64,000 bases of DNA from Sphaerimonospora sp050942215 (GCF_050942215.1 NZ_CP192056.1:4774001-4838000), one strand, 5' to 3'. Counted from the stretch's first letter, positions 1 to 8,354 are shown. Translations and numbers: made by a program. The notes: generated by a model not told the origin, from the letters alone.

Positions 1-41
1 TCGCGAAGCCGCTTGACGTCGGCCATGTTCACGGAAGCCAT
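1..41 (-). CDS. tsf: Elongation factor Ts, N-terminus only (runs off the window)
   Basis: Only the first 13 codons are present, reading M-A-S-V-N-M-A-D-V-K-R-L-R. The ADVKRLR stretch is the conserved start of EF-Ts, the guanine nucleotide exchange factor for EF-Tu. It lies directly downstream of rpsB on the same strand, which is the standard rpsB-tsf order in bacteria. The assignment rests on this short match plus gene order. The rest of the gene is outside the window. Confidence 0.85.
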   Translation of the reverse strand, partial: MASVNMADVKRLR

Positions 42-85
42 TGTTCTGATTTCCTCTTCAGGACCAGGATGCGAATCGTCATGGG

Positions 86-126
86 GGCGGGCGCCCGCCG
101 GTGTTCCCAGCGGCCGGGCGCCCGCC
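86..126 (-). other. GC palindromes in the rpsB-tsf spacer
   Basis: The 142-nt spacer contains a perfect 14-nt self-complementary run (86-99) and a second copy of its core, GGGCGCCCG (116-124). Transcribed from rpsB towards tsf these could form one large GC hairpin. No U-tract follows, so an attenuator or processing site is more likely than a full terminator. Function is inferred only. Confidence 0.35.
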
Positions 127-183
127 TGATGATGCGTGTCGCCGTTCCCGTACGGCTCGGCCGTACGACGGCGGGAGCGTGTG

Positions 184-1125
184 TCAGGCCTGCTCGACCT
201 GAGCGCTCTGCTCGGCCTGAGCGCTCTGCTCGGCCTGAGCGCTCTGCTCGCTCTGCTCGGCGGCCTGCTCCGAAGGCTGTCCGGCTGCCTGCTCGGCGAC
301 CTGTTCGGCGGCGGGAGCCTCGCCGGCCTCGGCCGCGGGGGCGGAGCCTTCGAGCAGCTCGCGCTCCCACTCGGCCAGCGGCTCGGCGACGGCGACGCCG
401 GCCGCCGGCTTCTCCTCACCCCGGGAGGCGCCGGCGCGGGTCATCAGTCCGTCGGCCACGGCGTCGGCGACCACACGGGTGAGGAGGCTGACGGCGCGGA
501 TCGCGTCGTCGTTGCCCGGGATCGGGTAGTCGACCTCGTCGGGGTCGCAGTTGGTGTCCAGGATCGCGACGACCGGGATGCCGAGCTTCTTGGCCTCGTT
601 GATCGCGATGTGCTCCTTCTTGGTGTCCACGATCCAGATCGCGCTCGGGACGCGAGCCATGTCGCGGATGCCGCCGAGGGTGCGCTCCAGCTTCTCCTTC
701 TCGCGGCGGCGCATGAGGAGCTCCTTCTTGGTGAGCCCGGAGCCGGCCACGTTGTCGAAGTCGAGCTCCTCCAGCTCCTTGAGACGCTGGAGCCGCTTGT
801 GCACGGTCGAGAAGTTGGTGAGCATGCCGCCCAGCCAGCGCTGGTTGACGTACGGCATGCCGACGCGCGCCGCCTGCTCGGCGATAGCCTCCTGAGCCTG
901 CTTCTTGGTGCCGATGAACATGATCGTGCCGCCGTGCGCGACGGTCTCCTTCACGAAGTCGTACGCGCGGTCGATGTACGACAGCGACATACGCAGGTCG
1001 ATCATGTAGATGCCGTTGCGCTCCGTGAGGATGAAGCGCTTCATCTTGGGGTTCCACCGGCGCGTCTGGTGGCCGAAGTGGACGCCGCTCTCAAGAAGCT
1101 GCCGCATTGTTACGACAGGGGCCAT
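184..1125 (-). CDS. rpsB: 30S ribosomal protein S2
   Basis: Structural protein of the small ribosomal subunit. The chosen ATG gives a start M-A-P-V-V-T-M-R-Q, followed by the family signature LLESGVHFGHQTRRWNPKMK. A GGAGGA Shine-Dalgarno lies about 8 nt upstream, which favours this start over an in-frame one 54 nt earlier. The S2 core ends near residue 235. An acidic Ala/Glu/Gln-rich tail of roughly 75 residues follows, ending in tandem A-E-Q-S-A-Q units. Such tails are seen in actinobacterial S2, but this one carries an exact DNA repeat. The gene is followed by tsf. Confidence 0.97.
   Translation of the reverse strand: MAPVVTMRQLLESGVHFGHQTRRWNPKMKRFILTERNGIYMIDLRMSLSYIDRAYDFVKETVAHGGTIMFIGTKKQAQEAIAEQAARVGMPYVNQRWLGGMLTNFSTVHKRLQRLKELEELDFDNVAGSGLTKKELLMRRREKEKLERTLGGIRDMARVPSAIWIVDTKKEHIAINEAKKLGIPVVAILDTNCDPDEVDYPIPGNDDAIRAVSLLTRVVADAVADGLMTRAGASRGEEKPAAGVAVAEPLAEWERELLEGSAPAAEAGEAPAAEQVAEQAAGQPSEQAAEQSEQSAQAEQSAQAEQSAQVEQA
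201..254 (-). repeat. 18-bp tandem repeat encoding the S2 tail
   Basis: The unit gagcgctctgctcggcct occurs at 201-218 and 219-236, with a third partial copy from 237. On the minus strand it encodes A-E-Q-S-A-Q. The exact nucleotide identity suggests recent slippage expansion inside the C-terminal extension of rpsB. Confidence 0.85.
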
Positions 1126-1366
1126 GGTGCTGTTTCCTCCATGGTCGCGTGCCCGTGGGCACTGGCCTCGGTTGGTCACGCGGGCCCGTTGCCCGCGTCC
1201 TGACGCCCCGGGCCGTCTTCACCGGGCAAGGTCGTGTTCTGGTGAACACGCCCCGGTCCGGACCGAGGAGACGGCCCCTGGTCGTGTCTCGCGCGATCTC
1301 GCGATCCGCGCGGACATTCCCGTGAACGGGCGTGCGAATTCGGCCCGCACAAGCAGGCCGTCGAAC
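1126..1366 (-). promoter_or_regulatory. Long structured 5' leader of rpsB
   Basis: If transcription starts just after the predicted -10 (1367-1372), the rpsB leader is about 235 nt. It contains a hairpin with 7-bp perfect arms and a 4-nt loop (1233-1250) and a 10-bp palindrome GGTCCGGACC (1255-1264). S2 is known to autoregulate through its leader in other bacteria, so a translational operator is plausible. That role is inferred from length and structure, not from a recognised consensus. Confidence 0.4.
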
Positions 1367-1396
1367 AGTCTATACGGATCCGCCTTATCAGGTGAC
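1367..1396 (-). promoter_or_regulatory. Putative rpsB promoter
   Basis: On the minus strand the sequence reads GTCACC, 18 nt, TAGACT. The -10 matches the actinobacterial TAnnnT pattern and the -35 is weak. It is the best sigma-70-like candidate in the 485-nt gap between rpsB and yraN. Confidence 0.4.
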
Positions 1397-1610
1397 GATC
1401 GCTTCGTCAGCCCCCCGTGGCCCATCCGCTGAGCCGTCGCCATCCGGCGTGATGGCCGCCCCGCCTCGGCGGGCTCACCCGACCAGTGGCCGCCCCGCGG
1501 GCGCGCGGGCCATTCGGCCCCGATCCTCCGCGGGAGGTTGTCCACAGAATGCCGTTCGGGTCAACGAGGGCGGCCCCCGGTCGGCGACCGTCGGAGCCGG
1601 AGGTGGTCAC
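1397..1610. other. Intergenic region between the divergent rpsB and yraN
   Basis: This is the remainder of the 485-nt divergent spacer. It should hold the promoter of the yraN-comM-dprA operon, but I could not pick out a convincing -35/-10 pair. No coding potential or repeat is evident. Confidence 0.5.
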
Positions 1611-1964
1611 ATGGCCGCGAAAGATCGGCTGGGCAGACGCGGCGAGCAGCTCGCAGCGGACTTCCTTGAGGCGGGTGGCATGCGAATTCTCGCCCGCAAC
1701 TGGCGATGCTCACAGGGAGAGATCGACATCGTCGCCAGGGACGGCGAAACCCTGGTCGTCGTGGAGGTGAAGACCCGCTCCGGCCGCAGCCACGGCACCG
1801 CGTTCGAGGCGGTCACCCACGAGAAGCTGCGTCGTCTGCGACGCCTGGCGGGCCGGTGGCTGGCCGGGCAGTCCGAGACGTTCGGCGCGGTCCGGGTCGA
1901 CGTGGTCGCGCTGGAGCGGTTCGCCGGCGACTTCGCCGTACGCCACGAACGCGGGGTGATCTGA
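1611..1964 (+). CDS. yraN: YraN family protein (UPF0102), putative nuclease-fold protein
   Basis: 117-aa protein of the UPF0102 family, which has a restriction-endonuclease-like fold. Seen here: G-R-R-G-E-Q-L-A-A near the N-terminus, then N-W-R-C-S-Q-G-E-I-D-I-V and V-V-V-E-V-K-T-R. The E-I-D and E-V-K pairs form the (D/E)xK-type metal site of this fold. GGAGG sits 5 nt upstream of the ATG. The stop is 1 nt before comM, so the two are probably coupled. The biochemical role is unsettled; gene order with comM and dprA suggests DNA processing. Confidence 0.93.
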   Translation: MAAKDRLGRRGEQLAADFLEAGGMRILARNWRCSQGEIDIVARDGETLVVVEVKTRSGRSHGTAFEAVTHEKLRRLRRLAGRWLAGQSETFGAVRVDVVALERFAGDFAVRHERGVI

Positions 1965-1965
1965 C

Positions 1966-3525
1966 ATGGCCGTGGCGAGGACCCGGTGCGTCGCGCTGGT
2001 GGGCGTCACCGGCCGGATGGTCGAGGTCGAGGCCGACGTGGGGCCCGGAGTCGCGGGCACGCACTTCATCGGCCTCCTCGACACCGCGACCAGTGAGGCG
2101 CGCGGGCGGGTGCGCTCGGCATTGATCAACAGTCGCTTCGCCTGGCCTGACACGCGGATCACGGTCAGCCTGTTCCCGGCGAGCCTGCCCAAGCGGGGCT
2201 CGATCTTCGATCTGGCCATCGCCGTCGCCGTGCTGGGCGCGGCCGGGGCCGTCCCGGCGCACCGCATCGCGGATCCGCTGTTCCTCGGCGAGCTGGGGCT
2301 CGACGGCGGGGTGCGGCCGGTCAGGGGCGTGCTGCCCGCCGTGCTGGCGGCGGCGGAGGCGGGGATCGGCACGGTCGTCGTGCCCGCGCGCAACGCCGCG
2401 GAAGCGGCCCTCGTGCCCGGCGTCACCGTGCTCCCCGTCGCCCGCCTCGGCGAGCTCGTGCGGTGGCTGCGCACCGGCGATCCGAACCGCCCGCCGATCG
2501 CCGCCGGACCGTCCGCACCGTCCGGACCGTCCACCGGGGCCGCCGATGGGTACCCGGCGGAGAGTGTGCCTGACATGCGGGACGTGGCCGGTCAGCCGCT
2601 CGCGCGCAGGGCCCTGGAGGTGTGCGCCGCGGGCGGGCACAACCTCTGGATGGTCGGCCCGCCGGGAACCGGCAAGACCATGCTGGCCGAGCGGCTGCCG
2701 GCCCTGCTGCCCCCGCTCGGCCGCGAAGAGGCCCTGCAGGTGTCGGCGATCCACTCGGTGGCGGGGACGCTCCCCGCCGGTCGGCCGCTGCTCGCCCGGC
2801 CTCCGTTCATGGCTCCGCATCACAGCGCGACGGTGGCGTCGGTCGTGGGCGGCGGCAGCGGCGGGACGGTGCGGCCCGGCGCGGTGTCACTCGCACACCG
2901 GGGAGTGCTGTTCCTGGACGAAGCCCCCGAGTTCGCCGCCTCCGTGCTCGAGTCTCTGCGTCAACCGCTCGAATCCGGCACGGTGACGATCGCGCGGGCG
3001 AGCGGGACGATCACCTTTCCCGCTCGCTTCATGCTCGTCCTGGCGGCCAACCCGTGCCCCTGCGGCCGGCCGGGGACGCCGCGGGAACCCTGCCGGTGCA
3101 CGCCGGGCGCCCGGCGGCGCTATCTGGCGCGGCTGTCCGGCCCGCTGCTCGACCGGATCGACGTGAAGGTGCGGGTCGGCCGGGCCACCCGGGCCGAGTT
3201 GCTGGCGGACCGGCACTTCGCCGAGTCGACCGAGGTCGTGGCGCGGCGGGTCCTGCTCGCGAGGGAACGGGCCGCCGGGCGGCTGGCCGGGACGCCGTGG
3301 CGGGCGAACGCCGAGGTGCCGTCCGCCGCCCTGCACGACGAGTTCCGCCTGCCGCGCGCGGCGCTCGCCCCGCTGCACCGTGGCCTCGACCTCGGCGCGC
3401 TCGGCGCGCGCGGGCTCGACCGGGTGCTCCGCATGTCCTGGACCCTGGCCGACCTCGCGGGCCGGGAGATCCCCGGCGAGCGGGAGACGTCCGGGGCGCT
3501 GGCGATGTGGCTGGGGGTGGACTGA
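1966..3525 (+). CDS. comM: YifB/ComM family Mg-chelatase-like AAA+ ATPase
   Basis: 519-aa member of the YifB/ComM family. In naturally competent bacteria ComM is a hexameric helicase that promotes branch migration during integration of incoming DNA. An N-terminal lon-protease-like fold (about residues 1-170) is followed by an AAA+ Mg-chelatase-type domain. Walker A is G-P-P-G-T-G-K-T at about residue 228 and Walker B is F-L-D-E-A-P. A Cys-rich motif N-P-C-P-C-G, with further Cys residues, follows and is typical of the family. The stop overlaps the dprA start (TGATG), so the genes are coupled. Its role outside classical competence is inference. Confidence 0.95.
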   Translation: MAVARTRCVALVGVTGRMVEVEADVGPGVAGTHFIGLLDTATSEARGRVRSALINSRFAWPDTRITVSLFPASLPKRGSIFDLAIAVAVLGAAGAVPAHRIADPLFLGELGLDGGVRPVRGVLPAVLAAAEAGIGTVVVPARNAAEAALVPGVTVLPVARLGELVRWLRTGDPNRPPIAAGPSAPSGPSTGAADGYPAESVPDMRDVAGQPLARRALEVCAAGGHNLWMVGPPGTGKTMLAERLPALLPPLGREEALQVSAIHSVAGTLPAGRPLLARPPFMAPHHSATVASVVGGGSGGTVRPGAVSLAHRGVLFLDEAPEFAASVLESLRQPLESGTVTIARASGTITFPARFMLVLAANPCPCGRPGTPREPCRCTPGARRRYLARLSGPLLDRIDVKVRVGRATRAELLADRHFAESTEVVARRVLLARERAAGRLAGTPWRANAEVPSAALHDEFRLPRAALAPLHRGLDLGALGARGLDRVLRMSWTLADLAGREIPGERETSGALAMWLGVD

Positions 3526-4757
3526 TGCGCGAACCACTGGAGGAGACGGGACGGGGCGGGGATCGGGCGAAGGCCCGGCACGACGTCCCGGAGGATCACG
3601 CCCGGGAGGAGGAGCGGGCGGCCCGGTCGGCGCTCATGCGCATGGCCGAGGCCGGCGATCCCGTGATGGGCCGGCTGATCGCCGCGTACGGCCCGGTGTC
3701 CGCTCTGGAACAGGCCAGGCGCGGTGGGCTGGAGCCGGAGTTCGCGCGGCGGGAGGCCGAGCTCGCTTCGGCGTCGCGGCGCCGTCTCGATCTCACCCGG
3801 CTCGTCGCGGGATGGGCCGCCCGCTACACGGATCCCGAGGCCCTTTTCGCGGCGGGGCTGGAGCAGGGGGCCCGGCTTGTGGTCCCCGGCGACGCCGAGT
3901 GGCCCACCCAGCTCGACGATCTCGCCGACCGGCGGCCGTTCGGACTGTGGCTCGACGGCCGGGCCAACCTGCGCTTCGCCTGTCTGCGCTCCGTCTCGAT
4001 AGTCGGAGCACGGGCCGCGACCGCCTACGGGACGACGGTCGCGAGTGAACTCGGCGCGGGACTCGGCGAGCGCGGCTGGTCGGTGATCAGCGGCGGCGCC
4101 TACGGGATCGACGGCGCCGCCCATCGCGGCGCGCTGGCGGCCGGGGCCGCGACGGTGGCCGTGCTGGCCTGCGGTACGGACGTCTGCTACCCGACGGCTC
4201 ATGAGGAGTTGTTCCGCGCCGTGCGCTCGCACGGCCTTGTGATCAGCGAATGGCCGCTCGGCTGCCATCCCACCAGGCCGCGGTTTCTCGTACGCAACCG
4301 GGTGATCGCCGCGCTGTCGCGCGGCACGGTCGTCGTCGAGGCCGCGGCGCGCAGCGGAGCGCTCAACACCGGAGGGCACGCCGCCGACCTGAACCGGCAT
4401 CTGATGGCCGTGCCCGGCCCGGTCACCTCGGAGACCTCGGTGGGGTGTCACGCACTGATCAGGGAGGGCAGGGCGGTCTGCGTGACCTCCGCCGACGAAG
4501 TGATCGATCTGGTCGGCTCCATCGGTACCGACCTCGCCCCGCGCCCCCGGGGGCCCGTGCTCCCCCGGGACGCGCTGAACGACGAGACGAGACGGGTGCT
4601 GGAGGCGGTGCCCGCGCGCGGCGGGACGGGGCCCGCCGCCGTCGCCGTCGCCGCCGGGGTGGATCTCACCACGGCCCTCGCCTGCCTCGGCGGGCTGGCC
4701 GCCGCCGGATTCGTGGAGCAGTCGAACCGCGGCTGGCGGCTGCGCCGCTCCCGGTAG
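3525..4757 (+). CDS. dprA: DNA-processing protein DprA (Smf)
   Basis: 410-aa DprA, which binds ssDNA and loads RecA during transformation. The start ATG overlaps the comM stop. A Rossmann-like core shows S-I-V-G-A-R at about residue 165, then S-G-G-A-Y-G-I-D-G-A-A-H, and later V-V-E-A-A-A-R-S-G-A-L-N-T, all DprA signatures. A C-terminal winged-helix segment (about 350-410) completes the full-length form. An N-terminal charged extension of about 35 residues is poorly conserved in character. In actinomycetes without known competence, DprA may act in general recombination. Confidence 0.96.
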   Translation: MREPLEETGRGGDRAKARHDVPEDHAREEERAARSALMRMAEAGDPVMGRLIAAYGPVSALEQARRGGLEPEFARREAELASASRRRLDLTRLVAGWAARYTDPEALFAAGLEQGARLVVPGDAEWPTQLDDLADRRPFGLWLDGRANLRFACLRSVSIVGARAATAYGTTVASELGAGLGERGWSVISGGAYGIDGAAHRGALAAGAATVAVLACGTDVCYPTAHEELFRAVRSHGLVISEWPLGCHPTRPRFLVRNRVIAALSRGTVVVEAAARSGALNTGGHAADLNRHLMAVPGPVTSETSVGCHALIREGRAVCVTSADEVIDLVGSIGTDLAPRPRGPVLPRDALNDETRRVLEAVPARGGTGPAAVAVAAGVDLTTALACLGGLAAAGFVEQSNRGWRLRRSR

Positions 4758-4791
4758 TCCGATTCATCGAGATCGCGAAAGGGACGGCGGT

Positions 4792-4797
4792 TAGCAT
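4792..4797 (+). promoter_or_regulatory. Putative -10 box (TAGCAT) giving a leaderless transcript
   Basis: TAGCAT matches the TAnnnT -10 and ends 7 nt before the ATG at 4805, the spacing of actinobacterial leaderless genes. No Shine-Dalgarno precedes that ATG. A weak -35 (TCGAGA, 4767-4772) lies 19 nt upstream. Confidence 0.5.
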
Positions 4798-4804
4798 GCG
4801 ATCC

Positions 4805-5005
4805 ATGACAGTCCGCATCTCGGCGACGATCGACGCGGGGGACGGCGGGGAGATCGCCCCGGCCGCCCGCTGGGACGTCCGGGCGGCGGACATCAGGCCG
4901 TCCACCGCCGATCGGGAAAAACGCGAGGAGCGGCGGGAGCGCCTCCGCGGGCACGGGGAACCGGGTCGCCCGCACTCGATCCAGGATCGACTCGGGGCGG
5001 CCTGA
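4805..5005 (+). CDS. Small hypothetical protein upstream of xerC
   Basis: 66-aa charged protein starting M-T-V-R-I-S-A-T-I-D. A Gly/Asp-rich N-terminal half is followed by a highly charged helix (E-K-R-E-E-R-R-E-R-L-R). I do not recognise a family. I chose the second of two in-frame ATGs (4796 and 4805) because a TAnnnT box ends 7 nt before it and no ribosome site is present. The stop lies 1 nt before the xerC start, consistent with co-transcription. It could be a spurious reading frame, but position and promoter support it. Confidence 0.5.
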   Translation: MTVRISATIDAGDGGEIAPAARWDVRAADIRPSTADREKREERRERLRGHGEPGRPHSIQDRLGAA

Positions 5006-5006
5006 G

Positions 5007-5939
5007 ATGTCCTCCCACGGGTTCGAGCCGGTCCTGGCGGAGTTCGAGCGTCACCTTCGCCTGGAGCGAGGCCTGTCGCCGCACACCGTCAGGGCGTACC
5101 TGGGAGACATCGCCTCGCTGCTCGCGCACCTGGCGGCCACCGAGCGGGAGAGCACGGGCCTGGAGGCGATCGCCGCTCTGGACGTCGCCGCTCTCCGCGA
5201 CTGGCTGGGAGATCAGCATCGGGCCGGGCTGTCCCGGGCGACGCTGGCACGCCGGACGGCGTGCGCGCGGGCCTTCACGGCCTTCTGTCACCGGCGCGGC
5301 TGGTCGGACGGCGATCCCGGGCTGCTGCTGGGCACCGCTAAGCCGCGCCGGAGCCTGCCCAAGGTGCTGGATCAGGCGGAGGCCCGGGCCGTACTCGACG
5401 GAGCCGCGGCCGAGCGGGCGAGTTCCGGCGATCCCCGCGACCTGCGCGATCAGGCGATCATGGAGCTGCTCTACGCCACCGGTGTGCGGGTGAGCGAGCT
5501 GTGCGGCCTCGACCTGGACGACGTCGACCGCGATCGCCGTACCGTGCGGGTGCTGGGCAAGGGCGGCAGGGAGCGGACGGTGCCCGTGGGAGCGCCCGCG
5601 CTGCGCGCGCTGGACGCGTGGTGCGTGCGCGGCAGGCCGGCGCTGGTCCGGGAGAGCACCGGGCCCGCCCTCTTCATCGGCGTGCGCGGCGGCCGGATCG
5701 ACCAGGGCACGGTCAGGCGGATCGTGCACGCGCGGCTGGCGGAGATCGACGGAGCGCCGGACATGGGCCCGCACGGTCTCCGGCACACCGCGGCCACCCA
5801 CCTGCTCGAGGGTGGAGCCGATCTGCGCAGCGTTCAGGAGATGCTCGGTCACGCGTCGCTGTCCACCACGCAGATCTACACGCACGTGTCCGTCGAACGG
5901 CTCAGAGCCGCGTATCGGCAGGCTCATCCACGGGCCTGA
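5007..5939 (+). CDS. xerC: Tyrosine recombinase XerC
   Basis: 310-aa tyrosine recombinase of the XerC/XerD type, which with a partner resolves chromosome dimers at dif. The N-terminal SAM-like core-binding domain spans about residues 5-95. Catalytic residues are all present: Arg161 (T-G-V-R-V-S-E-L), Lys185 (G-K-G-G-R), His256 and Arg259 (H-G-L-R-H), His282 (L-G-H-A-S) and the nucleophile Tyr291 (T-Q-I-Y-T-H). Length and housekeeping context argue for chromosomal XerC rather than a phage integrase. The 3' end overlaps the convergent M23 gene by 16 nt. Confidence 0.93.
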   Translation: MSSHGFEPVLAEFERHLRLERGLSPHTVRAYLGDIASLLAHLAATERESTGLEAIAALDVAALRDWLGDQHRAGLSRATLARRTACARAFTAFCHRRGWSDGDPGLLLGTAKPRRSLPKVLDQAEARAVLDGAAAERASSGDPRDLRDQAIMELLYATGVRVSELCGLDLDDVDRDRRTVRVLGKGGRERTVPVGAPALRALDAWCVRGRPALVRESTGPALFIGVRGGRIDQGTVRRIVHARLAEIDGAPDMGPHGLRHTAATHLLEGGADLRSVQEMLGHASLSTTQIYTHVSVERLRAAYRQAHPRA

Positions 5940-6490
5940 CCCTCCCCCGGCCCCGGCCAGGACGGCAGCAGGCGGACCCGGCCGAGGCCGAACAACGCAA
6001 GGGGATCGAGGTAGCTCCTTCCCCGGAGGAGCCCCCAGTGGAGACAGACCCTCCGGCAATGTCCCACGACGTCCTCGACCACCCCGATCACGTCACCCGC
6101 GGCCACCCGGCCGCCGGGCGCCACCGACGCCCGGACCGGCAGGTAGGTGGTGCGCAACCCGTTCTGGTGCGCGATGACGACGACTCCCCGTCCGGCCACC
6201 CGGCCGGCGTAGCCGACGATGCCCGGACCGGCCGCACGGACCTCATCGCCGGCCCGCGCCGCGAGATCCACACCGCGGTGGCCGGCGAGCCACGGCCGGG
6301 GCGGCGGGTCGAAACCCCTGATCACCTGGCCGCGGACACCGAGCGGGCGACGCCAGGGCGCCGCCGCCGGGGCCGGCGATCCGCCGTCCGGGCCGTCGGC
6401 CGCGCCGGCGGGCAGCGGCGGCCTCGACACGGGGCCGGCTCCGGACAGGGTGGTCACGAGGCAGGCGAGCAGGCAGATGACCGAGCGCAT
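5924..6490 (-). CDS. Secreted M23 family metallopeptidase (LytM domain)
   Basis: 188-aa exported protein. The N-terminus M-R-S-V-I-C-L-L-A-C-L-V is a signal peptide or lipoprotein-like leader. A LytM/M23 domain (about 60-170) shows H-R-G-V-D-L at the first metal site and L-H-W-G near the end, corresponding to the family HxH motif with Trp in the middle. Such proteins cleave, or activate cleavage of, peptidoglycan cross-bridges. The substitution of the usual HLH by LHW leaves only one His in that motif, so activity could be reduced or the protein could be an EnvC-like activator. It is convergent with xerC. Confidence 0.82.
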   Translation of the reverse strand: MRSVICLLACLVTTLSGAGPVSRPPLPAGAADGPDGGSPAPAAAPWRRPLGVRGQVIRGFDPPPRPWLAGHRGVDLAARAGDEVRAAGPGIVGYAGRVAGRGVVVIAHQNGLRTTYLPVRASVAPGGRVAAGDVIGVVEDVVGHCRRVCLHWGLLRGRSYLDPLALFGLGRVRLLPSWPGPGEGQARG

Positions 6491-6566
6491 GCCACAACAG
6501 TGCGGCAGGCGGACGGACCCCCCGCCCGCCGAACCCGGTTCTGGGGAAAACCGGGTCCGACAACGG

Positions 6567-6890
6567 TCAGCTCGAGAATCCCTCCTTGGGCATCTCCAGA
6601 TCCGGCTTGGCCAGCTCCTCTATGTTGACGTCCTTGAAGGTCACGACCCGCACGTTCTTCACAAAGCGCGCCGGACGGTACATGTCCCACACCCAGGCGT
6701 CCTGCATCTTCACGTCGAAGAAGACGTCACCGTTCTCGGCCGTCCGGACGTCGAGATCCACCGAGTTGGTCAGATAGAAGCGCCGCTCGGTCTCCACGAC
6801 GTAGGTGAACAGTCCCACGACGTCGCGGTACTCCCGGTAGAGCTGCAGCTCCATCTCTGTCTCGTATTTCTCGAGATCTTCCGCGCTCAC
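6567..6890 (-). CDS. DUF2469 domain-containing protein
   Basis: 107-aa actinobacterial protein of unknown function. It starts M-S-A-E-D-L-E-K-Y-E-T-E-M-E-L and contains L-Y-R-E-Y-R-D-V-V and W-V-W-D-M-Y-R-P-A-R-F, typical of the DUF2469 family. It follows rnhB on the same strand, as in many actinobacteria. No transmembrane or signal segments are seen. The family is conserved but uncharacterised, so no function is assigned. Confidence 0.88.
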   Translation of the reverse strand: MSAEDLEKYETEMELQLYREYRDVVGLFTYVVETERRFYLTNSVDLDVRTAENGDVFFDVKMQDAWVWDMYRPARFVKNVRVVTFKDVNIEELAKPDLEMPKEGFSS

Positions 6891-6929
6891 TCCGGACCTC
6901 CTCTTCCGCTCCCCGTCGCGATCGCCCTT

Positions 6930-7655
6930 TCAGACGACACCTGCCCCCACCTCATTCTCTTGCATGCCCCCATCCTGCCCGGTCGACGGGCCCGCGTCCT
7001 GGATCTCCGCTCCACGAGTCACCCTGGCCACCGTCACGAACGAGAACCGGTGATGGGGACTGGGTCCATGTTGGGCCAAAGCCCGTCGATGGCCGGCCGT
7101 GACGTAACCCTTGTGGACGGCGAAGCCGTACTCGGGGAACACCTCGTCCAGGCCGCGCATCAGACGGTCCCTGGTCACCTTGGCCACGATCGAGGCCGCC
7201 GCGACGCAGGCCGCGACCTGGTCGCCCTTCCACACGGCGAGCGACGGTGCGGGAAGCCCGGCCACCGGGAATCCGTCGGTCAGGATGTAGCCGACATCGA
7301 TGCCCAGTCCCGCCACCGCCCGGCGCATCCCCGCCACGTTGCACCTGTGCAGCCCCCCTGCGTCGATCTCCTCGGGGGGGATGACGACGACGCCGACCGC
7401 CCTCGCCTTCACGGTGATGTCGTCGTAGAGGCGCTCGCGGGCGGCCTCGGTGAGGAGCTTCGAGTCGGCCAGGCCGTCGATCTCCCGTCCCAGCACCACG
7501 GCCGCGACCACCAGCGGCCCGGCGCAGGCGCCGCGGCCCGCCTCGTCCACCCCGGCGACCGGCGTGAACCCCCGTCGTGCCAGGGCCCGCTCGTAGCCGT
7601 ACAGTCCAGAATCCCGCCGCACCACACTGGGACGCGGACGATACAAAGGCGTCAT
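6930..7655 (-). CDS. rnhB: Ribonuclease HII
   Basis: RNase HII removes ribonucleotides from DNA and RNA primers. The motif G-V-D-E-A-G-R-G supplies the first catalytic Asp-Glu pair; A-D-S-K-L-L and A-A-S-I-V-A-K-V-T-R-D are further family signatures, and H-K-G-Y follows. I chose the ATG giving M-T-P-L-Y-R-P; an in-frame start 24 nt upstream is possible. The C-terminal about 35 residues extend past the usual end. The gene lies between lepB and the DUF2469 gene. Confidence 0.95.
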   Translation of the reverse strand: MTPLYRPRPSVVRRDSGLYGYERALARRGFTPVAGVDEAGRGACAGPLVVAAVVLGREIDGLADSKLLTEAARERLYDDITVKARAVGVVVIPPEEIDAGGLHRCNVAGMRRAVAGLGIDVGYILTDGFPVAGLPAPSLAVWKGDQVAACVAAASIVAKVTRDRLMRGLDEVFPEYGFAVHKGYVTAGHRRALAQHGPSPHHRFSFVTVARVTRGAEIQDAGPSTGQDGGMQENEVGAGVV

Positions 7656-7745
7656 GACGACAAGCAGATTACGCCCCATTCCGCCTCAGCGATACGACCC
7701 GAGCCGCCACCTCGGGCGAAAGTCCAGGTGAATCGGGAAGCGAGA

Positions 7746-8354
7746 TCAGCGAACCGCGGCGAAAGTCTCCGGCGGCGACAGCCAGGAGAAGCGTGAGAAC
7801 GGCCAGAAGCGGACGAAGGCCCGGCCGATGACGTCGTCCTCCGAGATCGTGCCCAGATGCCCGTTCTCCAGGAACGTACGGGAGTCCATGGAGTTGTTCC
7901 GATGGTCGCCCATCAGCCACAGCCGTCCCGGCGGCACCTTCACCTCGAACTTGCGCCCCGAGGGGTAGACCCCCGGATACAGATAGGCGCCCTCCTCGTC
8001 GAGCGGGGTGCCGTTGACCGTGATCCGGCGCTTGGTGTCGCAGCACTTCACGGTGTCGCCGCCGACGCCGATGATCCGTTTGATCGTGTCCTCGCCATCC
8101 CAGCCCTTGAAGACGACGATGTCGCCCCGGTCCACGTCGCCGAACCTGTAGGCGAGCTTGTTCACCGCCACGTAGTCGTTCAGCAGCAGCGTGTTCTCCA
8201 TCGACCCGGAGGGGATGTAGAACGTCTGCATGACGAACGCGTGGACCAGTAGGGCCACCACGATCCCGCCGAGTCCGTACAGGATCGTGTCGCGGAGCCC
8301 CGACCCCTTCTTCTCGGTCTCGTCCGTCGTCTCGGTCTTGCCCGTCTTCGTCAT
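7746..8354 (-). CDS. lepB: Signal peptidase I (second of two tandem copies)
   Basis: 202-aa type I signal peptidase that cleaves Sec and Tat signal peptides outside the membrane. A short charged cytosolic tail precedes one transmembrane segment (about 24-44). The Ser/Lys dyad is Ser51 in P-S-G-S-M-E-N-T and Lys92 in T-I-K-R-I-I-G. The box M-G-D-H-R-N-N-S-M-D-S is also present. GGAAGG precedes the ATG. It lies 9 nt downstream of the first lepB copy, so the two are co-transcribed. Confidence 0.95.
   Translation of the reverse strand: MTKTGKTETTDETEKKGSGLRDTILYGLGGIVVALLVHAFVMQTFYIPSGSMENTLLLNDYVAVNKLAYRFGDVDRGDIVVFKGWDGEDTIKRIIGVGGDTVKCCDTKRRITVNGTPLDEEGAYLYPGVYPSGRKFEVKVPPGRLWLMGDHRNNSMDSRTFLENGHLGTISEDDVIGRAFVRFWPFSRFSWLSPPETFAAVR

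Noticed and set aside
5007..5939. Integrase of an integrated element
   Set aside because: Length, motifs and housekeeping surroundings fit chromosomal XerC; no att repeats, tRNA or phage genes nearby.
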